This document shows, piece by piece, positions 10,017-20,035 of a stretch of DNA of 64,000 bases. The position numbers were made by a program, and so were the translations under genes. The notes beneath the pieces are model-generated. The model made no database searches. It saw only the letters and a list, made by a program, of their open reading frames with translations, and was not told where the DNA came from. Origin of the DNA: Microcoleus vaginatus WJT46-NPBG5 (GTDB lineage Bacteria > Cyanobacteriota > Cyanobacteriia > Cyanobacteriales > Oscillatoriaceae); NCBI GenBank assembly GCA_019359355.1, contig JAHHHM010000008.1, positions 1 to 64,000 of the forward strand, in the 5' to 3' direction. How positions within the stretch are numbered: position 1 is the first letter of the stretch; the number at the start of each line of letters is the position of its first letter.

Positions 10017-10051
10017 GTATTGGAATTAAGCGTGCCGGCTCAATTCATTGG

Positions 10052-13000
10052 CTATGGCTTTTGTAAGTAAGCACTCAATTTTTTGGCCAGAACCTTAACA
10101 TTCGGTTCTTGTAGGATGCCAATGTGATCGCCCGGAACATCGTGAATTTCTAATTCGCCGGCAGCAAACTTACCCCAGCCTAATTGAGGATCAGTGTAAG
10201 TTGCCTCAAATTCATTTCGAGCTATCGCCCGGAATAACGTGATTTTTCCAGGGTAAGGCTGAGGGGCGTAATTTTCAGATGCCTTCTCAAGAATGAGTTC
10301 ACGCAGATCACGGATCGCGCTATCCGTACGGGTGTTAGGTAAAGAACGCTCACTGCTAGAGCCTAATTTTCCGTACCTCCGCTTAGTCAGCCTGAGTAAT
10401 TGCTTTTTGCTAAATTTGAGCCGCCGCAAAACTTTTTCCAAAGCGTAAGCAAAGCCTTGCCGGAAAAAGTTTTGCAAATGAAGTGTCACTCGCACTGGCA
10501 AGGGCGCTTTTTTCACACTTCCCGGCGCAAAAGAATCCAATAAAGCCAGTAAAGCGACTTGTTCCCCTTCTGCACGCAATTGCTGAGCGATCTCGTAAGC
10601 GACTAAGCCTCCAAAAGATTCGCCGGCAAGATAGTAAGGGCCAACCGGCTGCTGTTTGCGAATCTCTTTCAGGTATTTACTGGCTAGGGAAGTGACACTC
10701 ATTGCAGAAAGCAGTTTTTCTGGGTTATCCGCTTTCAGAATATCTACTTCGGCTTGAAGGTAGACGCCATAAACCGGCTGATCTTCCGCCAAGTTCCTTG
10801 CTAGCCCGTGATAGAGCATAATTCCGTAAATACAGAATAAAGGCGGCTTATCTTTGCCTAAACGCAGTGGCACAAGGGTTTCACTGGAGGTATCAATGCC
10901 GGCAGCGCGGATAGTATTCGCCAATTGTTCAATGGTTGGGGCGTTGAATAAGGTAGGCAAGGGGAACGTTTTACCAAATACCTTTTCCACGCGATCTAAC
11001 AGGCGCACAGCCAGCAAGGAGTGCCCTCCCAGATCAAAGAAATTGTCTTTAATACTAATAGACTGAACGCCTAAGACGGCCTCCCAAATTTGTGCGAGTT
11101 GGAGTTCTAAGGTATCGCGGGGGGCCGCAAAAACTTCTTGCTCTTGGGAGCTAAACTCAGGTGCCGGCAATGCTTTGCGATCAATTTTACCGTTGGGAGT
11201 TAATGGAAACGCATCTAGCAGCACGAAAGCAGAAGGCATCATGTATGCCGGCAGCTGTTCTTTTAAGAAGCCGCGCAACTCTTGAATAAGTTTTGAGTCA
11301 GATCCGAGATTAAGTAATTGCTCATCGCCTTCTTCAAGAACGAAATAGGCAACTAAGCGTTTGTCACCGGCTGCATCTTTGTGGGCAAGGACAATGGTTT
11401 CTCGGACGGCTGGATGTTGGTTGAGGGCGGTTTCAATTTCGCCTAATTCAATGCGGAAACCGCGAATTTTGACTTGGTTGTCAATACGACCGAGAAACTC
11501 GATATTTCCATCTGGTAAGTATCGGACGAGGTCGCCGGTTTTGTAGAGCCGGTCTACATAGTCTCCCTCTCTTTTAAAGAAGGGGTTGGGAATAAATTTT
11601 TCAGCCGTCAATTCTGGCCGGTTCCAATAGCCTCGCGCTAAGCCTGGGCCGCCGACATAAAGTTCACCCCAGACACCGATGGGAACAGGGTTTAAGTGGC
11701 GATCCAAAATATAAGTCGGACTGTTGGCAATGGGGCGACCGATGGAAACCGAATTTCCAATCTGATCAACGTCTGGGACGGTGTAGCAAGAGGAGTAGGT
11801 TGAGTTTTCAGTTGGCCCGTAGCCGTTAACCATCCGGCATCCTTTGAGGGTTCGCACAACCTTTTGGGCGTGGGCAACTGAGAAAACATCCCCGCCGGTT
11901 AACAGTTGACGCACGCCTTGTAAATCCTCAAGCCGCTCATCAATCATCACATGGAGCAGGCCGGTTGTGAGAAATAGGGTGCTGACTTGGTGTTGCTTAA
12001 TCACCTGTCCCAACTCTTCCAAAGAGGGGGTGTGAGGCGGGCCAATCACTAGCCGGCCACCGTTGAGCAAACTGCCCCAAATCTCCAAGGTGGAGGGGTC
12101 AAAGGCGCTTGATGACTGGTGGAGGAAGACTTCTTCGGAAGTAAAGCTGGCATAGTCGGTATTGATGACCAACCGCACGACGCCTTGATGGGGAATGCAG
12201 ACACCCTTTGGCTTGCCGGTGGAGCCGGAGGTATACATAACATAAGCCAAGCCAAGCGAAGACATTTCCACAACGGGATTTTCCTCACTTTCACGCGCGA
12301 TGGCTTCCCAGTCTGTATCGATGCAAACGGTGTGTGCTTTGTGTGCCGGCAAAACGTTCAGCAGTCGCTCTTGAGCAAGCAACACCGGCGCTTGGGTGTC
12401 CTCTAGCATATAGCCCAGGCGCTCTTGGGGATAGGCGGGATCGAGCGGTACATAAACGCCGCCGGCTTTGAGAATTCCCAAGATGCCGATGATCATTTCT
12501 AGGGAACGTTCCATGCAGAAGCTCACCAACACATCCGGGCCAACACCCAGCGAACGTAAGTAGTGAGCAACCTGGTTGGCTTTGGCGTTTAATTGCCGGT
12601 AAGTGAGCTGTTCTTTATCAAAGATTAACGCCACAGCATCGGGTGCCTGTTCTACCTGCGCTTCAAATAGCGCTTGAATTGAGGCATCGTGGGGATAATC
12701 GGTGTAAACATCATTCCACTCAAATACAATTTGGTGCCGTTCGGCTGGAGTTAAAATGGGCAACTCAGATAAGCGCTGTTCTGGGTTTGCAACGATGCCT
12801 TCCAGTAAGGTTTGGAAATGGCCGGCCATCCGCTCAATGGTGCCGGTATCAAATAAATCGGTGCTGTATTCAAACCAGCCATTCACGCCGCTGGGTGTTT
12901 CTTGAAGTTGCAGCGTTAAATCAAATTTTGCTGTCCCGCAATGTATATTTGAAAAGTTTAGATTCAAGTCGGGAATTTCTAATGTCTCCAGCCCATCTTT

Positions 13001-16000
13001 CTGGAAGACAAACATCACTTGGAATAGAGGATTTTGGCTTAAATCACGATTCGGATGAAGTTCATTCACTAACTTTTCAAAGGGTAAATCTTGGTGAGCG
13101 TAAGCACCCAAAGCTACCTCACGTACCCGATTTAATAACTCCCGGAACGAGACATTTCCAGAAAGATTCGTGCGAATCAGCAGGGTATTAACAAAGAACC
13201 CAATTAAACTTTCAATTTCAGACCAGTTGCGGTTAGCTGTGACTGTGCCTAAGACAATGTCCTCTTGGGCAGTATAGCGGTGCAGCAATGTGTTGAATGC
13301 TGCCAGGAGGGTCATGTAAAGGGACGTTCCTGTTTGCCGGCTTAAACGATTCAGCGCTTCAATTAAAGGCTTAGGCAGCGCAACTGGGTGTGTTGCACCT
13401 CGGAACGTCTGAACCGGCGGACGCGGTCGATCCGTGGGCATTTCCAGCGCTGTAGGTGCGCCCTGGAGTTGTTGTTTCCAGTAAGATAGCTGAGTTTCAA
13501 GGGGCGATGCTTTACCGGCTTCCTGAGTTTGCAACCACTGCCGGTGCCAAACGGCAAAGTCGGGATATTGCACCGGCACCTCAGCCAAGGAGGAAGGTTC
13601 TCCCGCCATCAAAGATTGATAAATTGTCAGCATTTCCCGATGCAGTAACCCCATTGACCAACCATCGGAGACAATGTGATGTACCGTCAGCAGCAGAATA
13701 TGTTCTGTCTCAGCCAATTGCAGCAGTGTTGCCCGCACTAACGGTGCTTGTGCGAGTTCAAAGGGACGCTGGGCTTCCTCTGCGGTTAATCGCTCGGTTT
13801 CCGTTTCTCGCTCATTTTCACTTAGACTTTGCAATTCTATGAGGGGTAGCGTTAAGTTGACGTTTGAAGCAATCACCTGCACCGGCTGTCCATCAACGGT
13901 TGTAAAACTACTCCGCAAAGCTTCATGACGCCGCAGGATCTCGTTAAGACTTTGTTCTAGAACGCTTGGGTTGAGCCGGCCTGTCATTTTTATGGCCGTG
14001 GCGATGTTGTAAAAGGCTGTAGCCGGTCTTAATTTTTCCAAGAACCACAGTCGTTCTTGGGCGAAAGATAGGGGCAGAAATTCCGCTGCACTTCGGGTTG
14101 CTTTTTGAAGTTTAATGCCGGCATTGCTTTGAGTTTCTGCAATTGACACATTCCCAAAAACTTCGCTGTATTGCGGATTTTCTGTGATTGCAACTGCGAT
14201 TCCTTCCACAGTAGGGTTTTCAAACAGGCAGCGCAAAGGAATTTTGATTCCGAATGCGTCGTTTAATCGGGAAATGTATTGAATGGCAAGCAGGGAATGC
14301 CCGCCTAATTCAAAGAAGTTATCGTGAATGCCGATTTCTTTAATTCCCAAAAGTTGAGCTAAGATGTCTGCCAGTATTTTTTCAACGGGATTGCGAGGTG
14401 CAACCAACATTTCTTCCCGTTCAAGATTGGCATTACTGGGTGCCGGCAATGCTTTGCGATCTAATTTGCCATTGGGTGTGAGTGGCAAAGCTTCTAGCAA
14501 CACGAAGGCGGAAGGCACCATATAAGCCGGCAGTCTTTCTTTTAAGAAGCGACGCCATTCTTTAATGAGGTCTGAATTAGCCGTTGCGCTGGGGACAATA
14601 TAGGCAACTAAGCGCTGATCTCCCGGTACGTCTTCCCGTGGGATGACGGCGGTTTCTTGCACAGATAGATGAGAATTGAGCAAAGCTTCAATTTCACCCA
14701 ATTCAATGCGGAAGCCACGAATTTTAACTTGATGATCAATTCTTCCCAGATATTCGATGTTTCCATCTGGTAAATAACGGGCTAAGTCGCCAGTTTTATA
14801 CAGTCGGCTATTGGAATTCTGGCTAAATAAATTGGCAATAAATTTCTCAGCCGTTAAATCGGGCCGGTTTAAATATCCTGACGCTAAGCCGGCACCGCCA
14901 ATATGCAATTCTCCAGCCACTCCCACCGGCACGGGTTGCAAGTGAGAATCGAGTAAGTAAACCTGCATATTCGGAATCGGTTTACCAATCGGAACTAGGG
15001 TATTTTCTGCCAGATCACCACAGTCGTAAACGGTACTCCAAACTGTTCCCTCTGTCGGCCCGTATTCGTTAAATAAACAAGCGTGAGGCAGTCGTTGCCG
15101 GTGACGTTCAATTAAATCTTTTTGACAGGCTTCGCCGGCAACTATGACGGCGCGGAGAGAATTCAGTTGTTGCGGTTTGGCAATGGATAAAAGCAGTCCG
15201 TAAAGAGAGGGCAGGCTTAACCAATGGGAAACTTGATTTTGCTCAATTAACTCTATCAGTTGAGGCACATCCGCTTGAGCGCCATCTTGGGGTAAAACTA
15301 GACTTCCCCCTTGGCAAAGTGTCCAGAAAATGCCGGCAACGGAACTGTCAAAAGCAAACGGCGATAGCAGCAAATAACTCTTGACAGGTTCTTGATAATA
15401 CGCGGTGCGTGCAAATGTGGAATGAACCAAGTTTTGGTGGGTGATGGGGACACCCTTGGGTTTGCCGGTGGAACCTGAGGTGTAGATGGTATAAGCGAGG
15501 TGTTCAGGGCTAACCTCGGCGTTGGGGTTGCAGTCGCTATGTTGATTGATTGTTTCCCAGTCTGCATCTAGGCAGATGACTTGGGCGTTATGTTGGGGAA
15601 GTTTTTCAATGAGCCGGTGTTGAGTGAGTAAGATCGGCGCTTGGGTGTCTTCTAGCATGAAGCTGAGACGATCTTGAGGATACGCCGGATCTAATGGCAC
15701 ATAAGCCGCACCGGCTTTTAGAATTCCCAAGATGCCGGCCATCATTTCTAAGGATCGCTCAGCACAGATACTCACTAAAGTATCGGGAACGATGCCGAGG
15801 GAACGCAGGTGATGAGCAATTTTGTTCGCCTTAGCATTAAGTTCCTGATACGTTAAATGTTCGCCTTCACAAACAACGGCAACAGCATCCGGTGTTTGTT
15901 CAACTTGCGCTTCAAACACTTGGTGAATGCAAACAGTTTGCGGATAATCTATTTCAGTATTATTCCATTCGAAAAGTAACTGCTGCCGCTCATTTTCTGT

Positions 16001-19000
16001 TAGCAGTGGTAAGTTTTGAATCTGCTGATCTGGATTGGCAACAATCGCTTCGAGTAACGTTTGAAAATGCCCTGTCATCCGGGTAATTGTGGCATCATCA
16101 AACAAATCTGTGCTGTATTCAAAACGACCAATTAATCCCTCTGGTCTTTCGTCAAGTTCGAGGGTTAAATCAAGTTTTGCGGTGCCGGTTTCAACATCAA
16201 GTTGGCTTAATGTCCAGCCTGATTCAAGCGCCGGCATGGGTGGTTCAAGGACAAAGGAAACTTGGAAAAGCGGGTTTTGGTTGAGGCTTCGTTCTGGCTG
16301 TAATGCTTGCACCAGTTGCTCAAAAGGTACATCTGAGTGGGCGTAAGCGCCTAACGTGACTTCCCGCACGCGTTCAAGTAACTGCTGGAAACTGGGGTTG
16401 CCTGAGCAGTCGGTTCGCAATACGAGGGTGTTAAGGAAAAACCCGATTAGCCCTTCAATTTCAGGCCGGCTGCGGTTAGAACTGACAGTGCCGATGACAA
16501 TCTCATCTTGGCCGGCATAGCGGTGCAGCAAGGTTTTAAAAGCTGCCAACAACGTCATATATAAGGTGACACCTTGCCGGCGCGAGAGGGCTTTCAGTGC
16601 CTCTGTTAAGGATTTGGAGAGGGACACACACTGTCTCGCACCCCGAAAGGTTTGAACTGCGGGACGGGGGCGATCTGTGGGCAGTTGCAACATCGGCAGA
16701 TTGGCGAGTTGTTGCTGCCAATAGTCTAATTGAGGCGCTAAAACGGACGATTGCAGCCATTGCCGTTCCCAGTGGGCAAAGTCTGGATATTGCACCGGCA
16801 ATTCTGGCAGAGGCGAGGGGTTGCCGGCGCAGAAGGCTTCATACAATGCGGCGAGTTCTGGCGCAAGCACGCTGTAGTTAGAAACGCCGTCATGGATAAT
16901 ATGGTGCAGAGTTAGGAATAACCGGCAATCTGACACGTCTAGCTGGATCAACATTGCCCGGATCAGCGGGCCGGCTGTCAAGTCGAAGGGACGCCGCGCT
17001 GCTTCTGTTGCAAGGCGCAAGGCTTCTGCTTCTCGTTCTGAAGCCGGCAATTCTTGCAGATCCATCACCGGCAGCGTAAGCGTGAGTGTGGGATGAATCA
17101 CTTGCACGGGTTGTCCATCAACCTCAGCAAAGGTGGTTCGCAGCGCTTCATGACGCCGGATAATTTCGTTAAGGCTATTTTCCAGGGCAGGAATATTAAT
17201 CGTGCCGATGAGGCGAATCGTGGCCGGTTCGTTGTAAACCGGGGTATCCGGCGCGAGTTGCCCGAAAAACCACAATTGTTCTTGGGCAAAAGAAAGGGGA
17301 AGGGTGAGATCGCGGGAAATCGGGGTGATGGCAGGGGCGATCGCTGCCAATTCTTGCTGGCCGGCTGTTTCTACTTTTTGCGCTAATTCTGCAACGGTAG
17401 GCGCTTCAAAGAGCGATCGCAACGGCAACTCGACTTGATAGCTGTTCCGTAAGCGGGAAATCACTTGCATTCCTAATAAGGAATGTCCGCCTAATTCAAA
17501 GAAATTGTCGTGAATGCCTACTTGCTCAAATCCCAGCACCTCTGCCCAGATGGCGGTTAATGCGGCTTCAATCGGGGTGCGGGGTGCGACAAAGGTTTCT
17601 GACAGTGCGCTAGATGCGTCGGGTGCCGGCAATGCTTTGCGATCCACTTTGCCGTTGGTTGTTAGAGGCAAAACCTCCAGCATGACAAAGGCTGAAGGCA
17701 CCATGTAATGCGGTAAGGTTGCCTCTAGGAAATGGCGCAATTCTTTTGCAAGTGGGGAGTTAGCCGTTTCACTGGGGACGACATAAGCAACTAAGCGTTT
17801 GTCACCGGCAATGTCTTCACGCACAATTACGGCGGTTTCTCGCACGGCTGAATGTTGACTCAGCGCGGCTTCAATTTCGCCTAATTCTATGCGGAAGCCG
17901 CGCAGTTTAATTTGATTATCAATTCTTCCCAGATATTCAATTGTGCCATCGGGTAAATAACGCGCTAAATCGCCGGTTTTATAGAGCCGATTTGAAGTGA
18001 ATACCGAGTCTCCCTCTTTCTTAAAGAAAGGGTTGGCAATAAATTTTTCAGCCGTTAAATCAGGCCGGTTTAGATATCCCCTAGCAAGGCCGGCACCTCC
18101 GATATAAAGCTCACCTTGAAGACCAACCGGCACGGGTTGCAGATGTTTATCGAGGATATAAAGTTGTGTATTTGCAATCGGATTCCCAATAGGCATGGCT
18201 CCCGATAATTCCGCATCTTCGGGAACTTCATAAATGCAGCATCCCACAACGGTTTCTGTCGGGCCATATTCATTAATTAATCGGGTTTGTGGGGATTGAG
18301 TCCGCCAATAAGAAAGAGTTTTTCCTAATAGGGCTTCCCCGCCAATAATAAACGCTCTGGTTTGACCGGCCGGCTTTTCTGTTGTCAAGCATTGACTGAG
18401 TGCTTCGAGGTGCGCTGGGGTAATTTTAACTAGGCTATAATCACCGCCGGTGCGAATTGCATCACCAAGGGCTTCTATTTCTTGATTTTCAGGCAGAAGG
18501 ACGACACTTTTGCCAACAAGTAAGGGTGAGAATAAGCTGGTTACGGTTAAATCAAATCCAATCGAAGAATGAACGAGGGTGCCTTGTCCTTCGGCAACGG
18601 CATAGGCTTGGGTACACCAACTGAGATAGTTAACTAATCCCCGATGGGGAATCATGGTTCCTTTGGGTTTGCCGGTGGAACCAGAAGTGTAAATAATATA
18701 GGCAAGATTGGAAGGAGCTGCTAAGTTAATCGGATTTTCTTCGTTATATTGAGCAATAGTTTCCCAGTCGGCATCTAAGCAAATGACTTGTGCAGAATGT
18801 TGGGGAAAATTTTCAACTAAATGTGTTTGAGTTAACAGAACCGGCGTCTGAGCATCTTCTAAAATAAAACCTAATCGCTCAGAAGGATAGGCTGGATCAA
18901 GTGGGACGTAAGCGCCGCCGGCTTTGAGGGTTCCCAAGATTGCAACCATCATTTCTAATGATCGCTCTAGGCAAATCCCTACGAAAACTTCTGGCCCAAC

Positions 19001-20035
19001 ACCGAGCGAACGTAAGTAATTTGCGAGCTGATTAGCTTTGGCGTTGAGCTGCCGGTAAGTTAATTGTTGGTCTTGAAAAACTGCTGCCACAGCGTCGGGT
19101 GTGCGCTCGACTTGGGCTTCAAAAAGCTGGTGAACACAGGTATTGTGCGGGTAATCTGTTTGGGTATTATTCCACTCAATAAGGATCTGCTGCCGTTCTG
19201 CTGCGGTTAAAAGTGGCAGATGTGAAATCCGCTGTTCTGGATTTGCAACAATGCCTTCAAGTAAGGTTTGGAAATGCCCCAGCATCCGGTTAATCGTGTC
19301 TGGGTTAAATAGCTCGGCATCATATTTTAATTCGGCAATGACTTCTCGCTCTGTATCTTTCACGCACAGCGTTAAATCATACCCAACCGATTCGCTGTCG
19401 AAGTTGATGGGGATTCCTGTCAGTCCAGTTGTCTCCAGTTTTTCTGCGAGTTTAGGATTGTCAAATGCAAACATCACCTGGAATACAGGTTTCTGATTGG
19501 GTTGTTGCAATTGCCGATCTTTGAGCAGTATTTCAAAAGGCAATTCTGGCTTGTTGTAAGCTTCTAAGGTGGCTGTTTGCACCCGTTCTGCTAACTCTAG
19601 AAAACTCGCATTTCCATCAAGTTGGGTATGCAAAACTAATATATTGGTGAATGCAATCAGTCCTTCGTTTTCAGTCCAATTGTGTTTGGGTGCCGGTGTA
19701 GCGATGACGATTTCTGTGGTGCCGGTGTAGCGATAGAGTAAGATTTTAAATACTGCAAGCAAGGTAATAAATAGGGGGTGCTCTTGCTGTTGCGAGATCG
19801 CTTTGAGGTTATGCGTGAGTGTCTGAGAAAGTGTGAGATGTTGAGACGCACCAACAAAGGTGCCAAGTGCTGATCGCGGACGATCTGCCGGCAAATCGAG
19901 TAAGGGGATGTTGCTGTAGGGGGATTTCCCGCTGTCAAGTTGTTTTTCTACCGTGTTTAACGGCTGGCTAGACATTTCGGGATGCGGGGAGGCGTTGCCG
20001 GCGGGAACGGCTGGATTCAGTTTGGATTGAGTCAT
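10052..20035 (-). CDS. Three-module NRPS (C'-A-T-C-A-T-C-A-T-TE)
   Basis: Nonribosomal peptide synthetase of 3327 aa. Order: C-terminal half of a condensation domain (about 45-270, without HHxxxDG), A1 (about 300-800), T1 (Ser near 848), C2 (HHIIHDG near 1045), A2 (about 1365-1880), T2 (near 1912), C3 (HHIVSDG near 2121), A3 (about 2440-2940), T3 (near 3005), TE (GESFGG, Ser near 3140). All A domains keep the TSGSTGKPKG core and the C-terminal Lys motif; all T domains keep the LGGHS site. Codes read by eye against GrsA: A1 D-L-T-K-I-G-E-V-G-K, close to known Asn codes; A2 D-S-A-S-I-A-E-V-W-K, not assigned; A3 D-P-L-F-L-G-G-T-Y-K, resembling branched-chain aliphatic codes. With its own TE and terminator it may release a tripeptide-based product. 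No epimerase or methyltransferase domain is present. No Shine-Dalgarno is seen at the ATG. Confidence 0.95.
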   Translation of the reverse strand: MTQSKLNPAVPAGNASPHPEMSSQPLNTVEKQLDSGKSPYSNIPLLDLPADRPRSALGTFVGASQHLTLSQTLTHNLKAISQQQEHPLFITLLAVFKILLYRYTGTTEIVIATPAPKHNWTENEGLIAFTNILVLHTQLDGNASFLELAERVQTATLEAYNKPELPFEILLKDRQLQQPNQKPVFQVMFAFDNPKLAEKLETTGLTGIPINFDSESVGYDLTLCVKDTEREVIAELKYDAELFNPDTINRMLGHFQTLLEGIVANPEQRISHLPLLTAAERQQILIEWNNTQTDYPHNTCVHQLFEAQVERTPDAVAAVFQDQQLTYRQLNAKANQLANYLRSLGVGPEVFVGICLERSLEMMVAILGTLKAGGAYVPLDPAYPSERLGFILEDAQTPVLLTQTHLVENFPQHSAQVICLDADWETIAQYNEENPINLAAPSNLAYIIYTSGSTGKPKGTMIPHRGLVNYLSWCTQAYAVAEGQGTLVHSSIGFDLTVTSLFSPLLVGKSVVLLPENQEIEALGDAIRTGGDYSLVKITPAHLEALSQCLTTEKPAGQTRAFIIGGEALLGKTLSYWRTQSPQTRLINEYGPTETVVGCCIYEVPEDAELSGAMPIGNPIANTQLYILDKHLQPVPVGLQGELYIGGAGLARGYLNRPDLTAEKFIANPFFKKEGDSVFTSNRLYKTGDLARYLPDGTIEYLGRIDNQIKLRGFRIELGEIEAALSQHSAVRETAVIVREDIAGDKRLVAYVVPSETANSPLAKELRHFLEATLPHYMVPSAFVMLEVLPLTTNGKVDRKALPAPDASSALSETFVAPRTPIEAALTAIWAEVLGFEQVGIHDNFFELGGHSLLGMQVISRLRNSYQVELPLRSLFEAPTVAELAQKVETAGQQELAAIAPAITPISRDLTLPLSFAQEQLWFFGQLAPDTPVYNEPATIRLIGTINIPALENSLNEIIRRHEALRTTFAEVDGQPVQVIHPTLTLTLPVMDLQELPASEREAEALRLATEAARRPFDLTAGPLIRAMLIQLDVSDCRLFLTLHHIIHDGVSNYSVLAPELAALYEAFCAGNPSPLPELPVQYPDFAHWERQWLQSSVLAPQLDYWQQQLANLPMLQLPTDRPRPAVQTFRGARQCVSLSKSLTEALKALSRRQGVTLYMTLLAAFKTLLHRYAGQDEIVIGTVSSNRSRPEIEGLIGFFLNTLVLRTDCSGNPSFQQLLERVREVTLGAYAHSDVPFEQLVQALQPERSLNQNPLFQVSFVLEPPMPALESGWTLSQLDVETGTAKLDLTLELDERPEGLIGRFEYSTDLFDDATITRMTGHFQTLLEAIVANPDQQIQNLPLLTENERQQLLFEWNNTEIDYPQTVCIHQVFEAQVEQTPDAVAVVCEGEHLTYQELNAKANKIAHHLRSLGIVPDTLVSICAERSLEMMAGILGILKAGAAYVPLDPAYPQDRLSFMLEDTQAPILLTQHRLIEKLPQHNAQVICLDADWETINQHSDCNPNAEVSPEHLAYTIYTSGSTGKPKGVPITHQNLVHSTFARTAYYQEPVKSYLLLSPFAFDSSVAGIFWTLCQGGSLVLPQDGAQADVPQLIELIEQNQVSHWLSLPSLYGLLLSIAKPQQLNSLRAVIVAGEACQKDLIERHRQRLPHACLFNEYGPTEGTVWSTVYDCGDLAENTLVPIGKPIPNMQVYLLDSHLQPVPVGVAGELHIGGAGLASGYLNRPDLTAEKFIANLFSQNSNSRLYKTGDLARYLPDGNIEYLGRIDHQVKIRGFRIELGEIEALLNSHLSVQETAVIPREDVPGDQRLVAYIVPSATANSDLIKEWRRFLKERLPAYMVPSAFVLLEALPLTPNGKLDRKALPAPSNANLEREEMLVAPRNPVEKILADILAQLLGIKEIGIHDNFFELGGHSLLAIQYISRLNDAFGIKIPLRCLFENPTVEGIAVAITENPQYSEVFGNVSIAETQSNAGIKLQKATRSAAEFLPLSFAQERLWFLEKLRPATAFYNIATAIKMTGRLNPSVLEQSLNEILRRHEALRSSFTTVDGQPVQVIASNVNLTLPLIELQSLSENERETETERLTAEEAQRPFELAQAPLVRATLLQLAETEHILLLTVHHIVSDGWSMGLLHREMLTIYQSLMAGEPSSLAEVPVQYPDFAVWHRQWLQTQEAGKASPLETQLSYWKQQLQGAPTALEMPTDRPRPPVQTFRGATHPVALPKPLIEALNRLSRQTGTSLYMTLLAAFNTLLHRYTAQEDIVLGTVTANRNWSEIESLIGFFVNTLLIRTNLSGNVSFRELLNRVREVALGAYAHQDLPFEKLVNELHPNRDLSQNPLFQVMFVFQKDGLETLEIPDLNLNFSNIHCGTAKFDLTLQLQETPSGVNGWFEYSTDLFDTGTIERMAGHFQTLLEGIVANPEQRLSELPILTPAERHQIVFEWNDVYTDYPHDASIQALFEAQVEQAPDAVALIFDKEQLTYRQLNAKANQVAHYLRSLGVGPDVLVSFCMERSLEMIIGILGILKAGGVYVPLDPAYPQERLGYMLEDTQAPVLLAQERLLNVLPAHKAHTVCIDTDWEAIARESEENPVVEMSSLGLAYVMYTSGSTGKPKGVCIPHQGVVRLVINTDYASFTSEEVFLHQSSSAFDPSTLEIWGSLLNGGRLVIGPPHTPSLEELGQVIKQHQVSTLFLTTGLLHVMIDERLEDLQGVRQLLTGGDVFSVAHAQKVVRTLKGCRMVNGYGPTENSTYSSCYTVPDVDQIGNSVSIGRPIANSPTYILDRHLNPVPIGVWGELYVGGPGLARGYWNRPELTAEKFIPNPFFKREGDYVDRLYKTGDLVRYLPDGNIEFLGRIDNQVKIRGFRIELGEIETALNQHPAVRETIVLAHKDAAGDKRLVAYFVLEEGDEQLLNLGSDSKLIQELRGFLKEQLPAYMMPSAFVLLDAFPLTPNGKIDRKALPAPEFSSQEQEVFAAPRDTLELQLAQIWEAVLGVQSISIKDNFFDLGGHSLLAVRLLDRVEKVFGKTFPLPTLFNAPTIEQLANTIRAAGIDTSSETLVPLRLGKDKPPLFCIYGIMLYHGLARNLAEDQPVYGVYLQAEVDILKADNPEKLLSAMSVTSLASKYLKEIRKQQPVGPYYLAGESFGGLVAYEIAQQLRAEGEQVALLALLDSFAPGSVKKAPLPVRVTLHLQNFFRQGFAYALEKVLRRLKFSKKQLLRLTKRRYGKLGSSSERSLPNTRTDSAIRDLRELILEKASENYAPQPYPGKITLFRAIARNEFEATYTDPQLGWGKFAAGELEIHDVPGDHIGILQEPNVKVLAKKLSAYLQKP

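Larger units (their letters stand above)
9084..10051. other. 968-bp AT-rich intergenic region
   Basis: No convincing gene. It holds the terminator of the large NRPS at its right end (9980-10016) and the 20-bp palindrome near its left end (9159-9178), so it must carry the promoter of the FkbH-fusion gene. The one 66-codon open frame (9613-9813, minus strand) has no protein-like features and is not called. Confidence 0.7.

Noticed and set aside
485-20035. A single NRPS operon of three genes
   Set aside because: A strong terminator lies between the first gene and the other two, and each NRPS has its own TE.
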